32,596 nt of DNA from Bacteroidia bacterium (GTDB lineage: Bacteria > Bacteroidota > Bacteroidia > Bacteroidales > Bacteroidaceae). Made by a program: the position numbers and the translations under genes. Position 1 is the stretch's first letter. Each line of letters opens with the position of its first letter. Of this stretch, positions 32,177-32,596 are shown piece after piece. The notes under the pieces are model-generated. The model was not told where the DNA came from, made no database searches, and worked only from the letters and a program-made list of their open reading frames with translations. The stretch lies in contig RZZX01000022.1 in the NCBI GenBank assembly GCA_009929715.1, forward strand, positions 1 through 32,596, written 5' to 3'.

Positions 32177-32596
32177 CTGGGGATATATTAAATTGTACGG
32201 TCGTTTGCGCTTTCGTAATATGATAATATCTTTTCGTAAAACACTCTATTTCAATTAATATCTGTCGCTTATTGATATGTGGAGTGCTTCGAAGCTTGGT
32301 GTTTAACGTTTGTTACCCACATAGTTTTCGTCTTGATCCCTTTATTTCGGACTGACTTTTTAGTTTTAGACCATTAGAGTGCCACTTTTCCAGATGATTC
32401 GGTCTTTTGCAGATGAGGCCAACCAGTCATTTAAATAGAACAGATCCACTCGGTTTTCGGACTGATCCGAAAATTGTGATAAGATGAAATCTCATTCATC
32501 CGCTAGAATTGCATGGCAAGTAACAACGCTATGATCCGGAACTTCTCCTTTATTTATTAAAGACTTTCAGAAATATTATCACGCCAAAAACAACAA

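Larger units (their letters stand above)
31781..32469. repeat. Segment bounded by an 18-bp perfect inverted repeat, MITE-like
   Basis: CGGATCAGTCCGAAAACC at 31781-31798 is repeated exactly in inverse orientation at 32452-32469. Both inner sides continue with a further shared GTGGA after two variable bases. A direct copy with one change stands at 32160-32176. The ends are flanked by AAAA on each side, which could be a 4-bp target duplication or just A-rich sequence. The segment is 689 bp long with no transposase, so it could be a non-autonomous element. Another view is a family of dispersed intergenic repeats. Confidence 0.5.
31727..32596. other. 870-bp repeat-rich non-coding region downstream of tRNA-Pro
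   Basis: No convincing gene is found on either strand. The longest open frame with a plausible start is about 40 codons (32101-32223), without a ribosome site. The stretch holds an 18-bp inverted repeat at 31781 and 32452, a near copy at 32160, partial copies near 31812 and 32345, and the tandem palindromic array at 31966-32053. It could be a MITE-like element, an island edge beside a tRNA, or a regulatory or replication-related site. Confidence 0.55.

Noticed and set aside
32101..32223. 40-codon + strand frame beginning MKALSLLNKAEM
   Set aside because: Short, no ribosome site, overlaps one copy of the dispersed repeat, and no similarity recognised. Kept only as a note.
31607..32596. Integrated island using tRNA-Pro as attachment site
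   Set aside because: No second copy of the tRNA 3' end and no integrase are seen in the remaining 900 bp. The window ends too soon to exclude it.

Overview
The window reads as a chromosomal segment of a gut-type Bacteroidales bacterium, most like Bacteroides or a close relative. The evidence is SusC/SusD pairs, Bacteroidetes-type lipoprotein signals (Cys followed by Ser/Asp/Glu-rich residues), an ECF sigma/FecR pair of the Bacteroides type, and promoters with the Bacteroides -7 element TAnnTTTG. No rRNA, transposase, integrase or CRISPR array is visible.

Region 1 (318-8763, + strand) is one apparent operon: a GH92 alpha-mannosidase lipoprotein, an ECF sigma factor, a FecR-type anti-sigma factor, and two more GH92 enzymes. 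Region 2 (8846-11776, - strand) is an arsenic/redox cassette: ArsC-type arsenate reductase, a small thioredoxin-like protein, an ArsF-like secreted CxxC protein, an ArsG-like CcdA/DsbD-type permease and an ArsP-type permease. Region 3 (12390-21979, + strand) is a SusC-led operon: STN-containing SusC, SusD, a degenerate GH18-like lipoprotein, a DUF1735+LamG lipoprotein, a GH18 endo-beta-N-acetylglucosaminidase and a lipoprotein with Ig-like repeats. Regions 1 and 3 together match the gene content of the B. thetaiotaomicron high-mannose N-glycan locus (BT3983-BT3994, from memory). The GH18 enzyme would release the glycan at the surface, the SGBPs and SusCD would capture and import it, and the GH92 enzymes would trim the mannose. 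FecR and sigma would couple SusC occupancy to transcription. The arsenic cassette sits in opposite orientation between the two halves.

Region 4 (22043-31540) is mostly housekeeping: a stand-alone RecD/UvrD-like helicase (-), an operon of a pilin-like membrane protein, a DUF3822 protein and RsmD (+), a cardiolipin synthase (-), a large CarboxypepD_reg outer-membrane beta-barrel protein (-), a small unknown membrane protein (-) and 3-dehydroquinate synthase AroB (+).

Region 5 (31565-32596) holds a tRNA-Pro(GGG) with a textbook promoter and terminator. After it come about 870 bp without a convincing gene. This stretch contains four tandem 22-bp palindromic units, and an 18-bp perfect inverted repeat bounds a 689-bp segment around them.

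The most interesting signals are: (i) three copies of a TTCG-N8-CGAA palindrome at regulatory positions of an arsenic cassette that has no visible ArsR; (ii) the tandem palindromes and inverted-repeat-bounded non-coding block after the tRNA; (iii) the interruption of the N-glycan locus by the arsenic cassette; (iv) a non-catalytic GH18-like protein and an uncharacterised Ig-repeat lipoprotein in the glycan operon.
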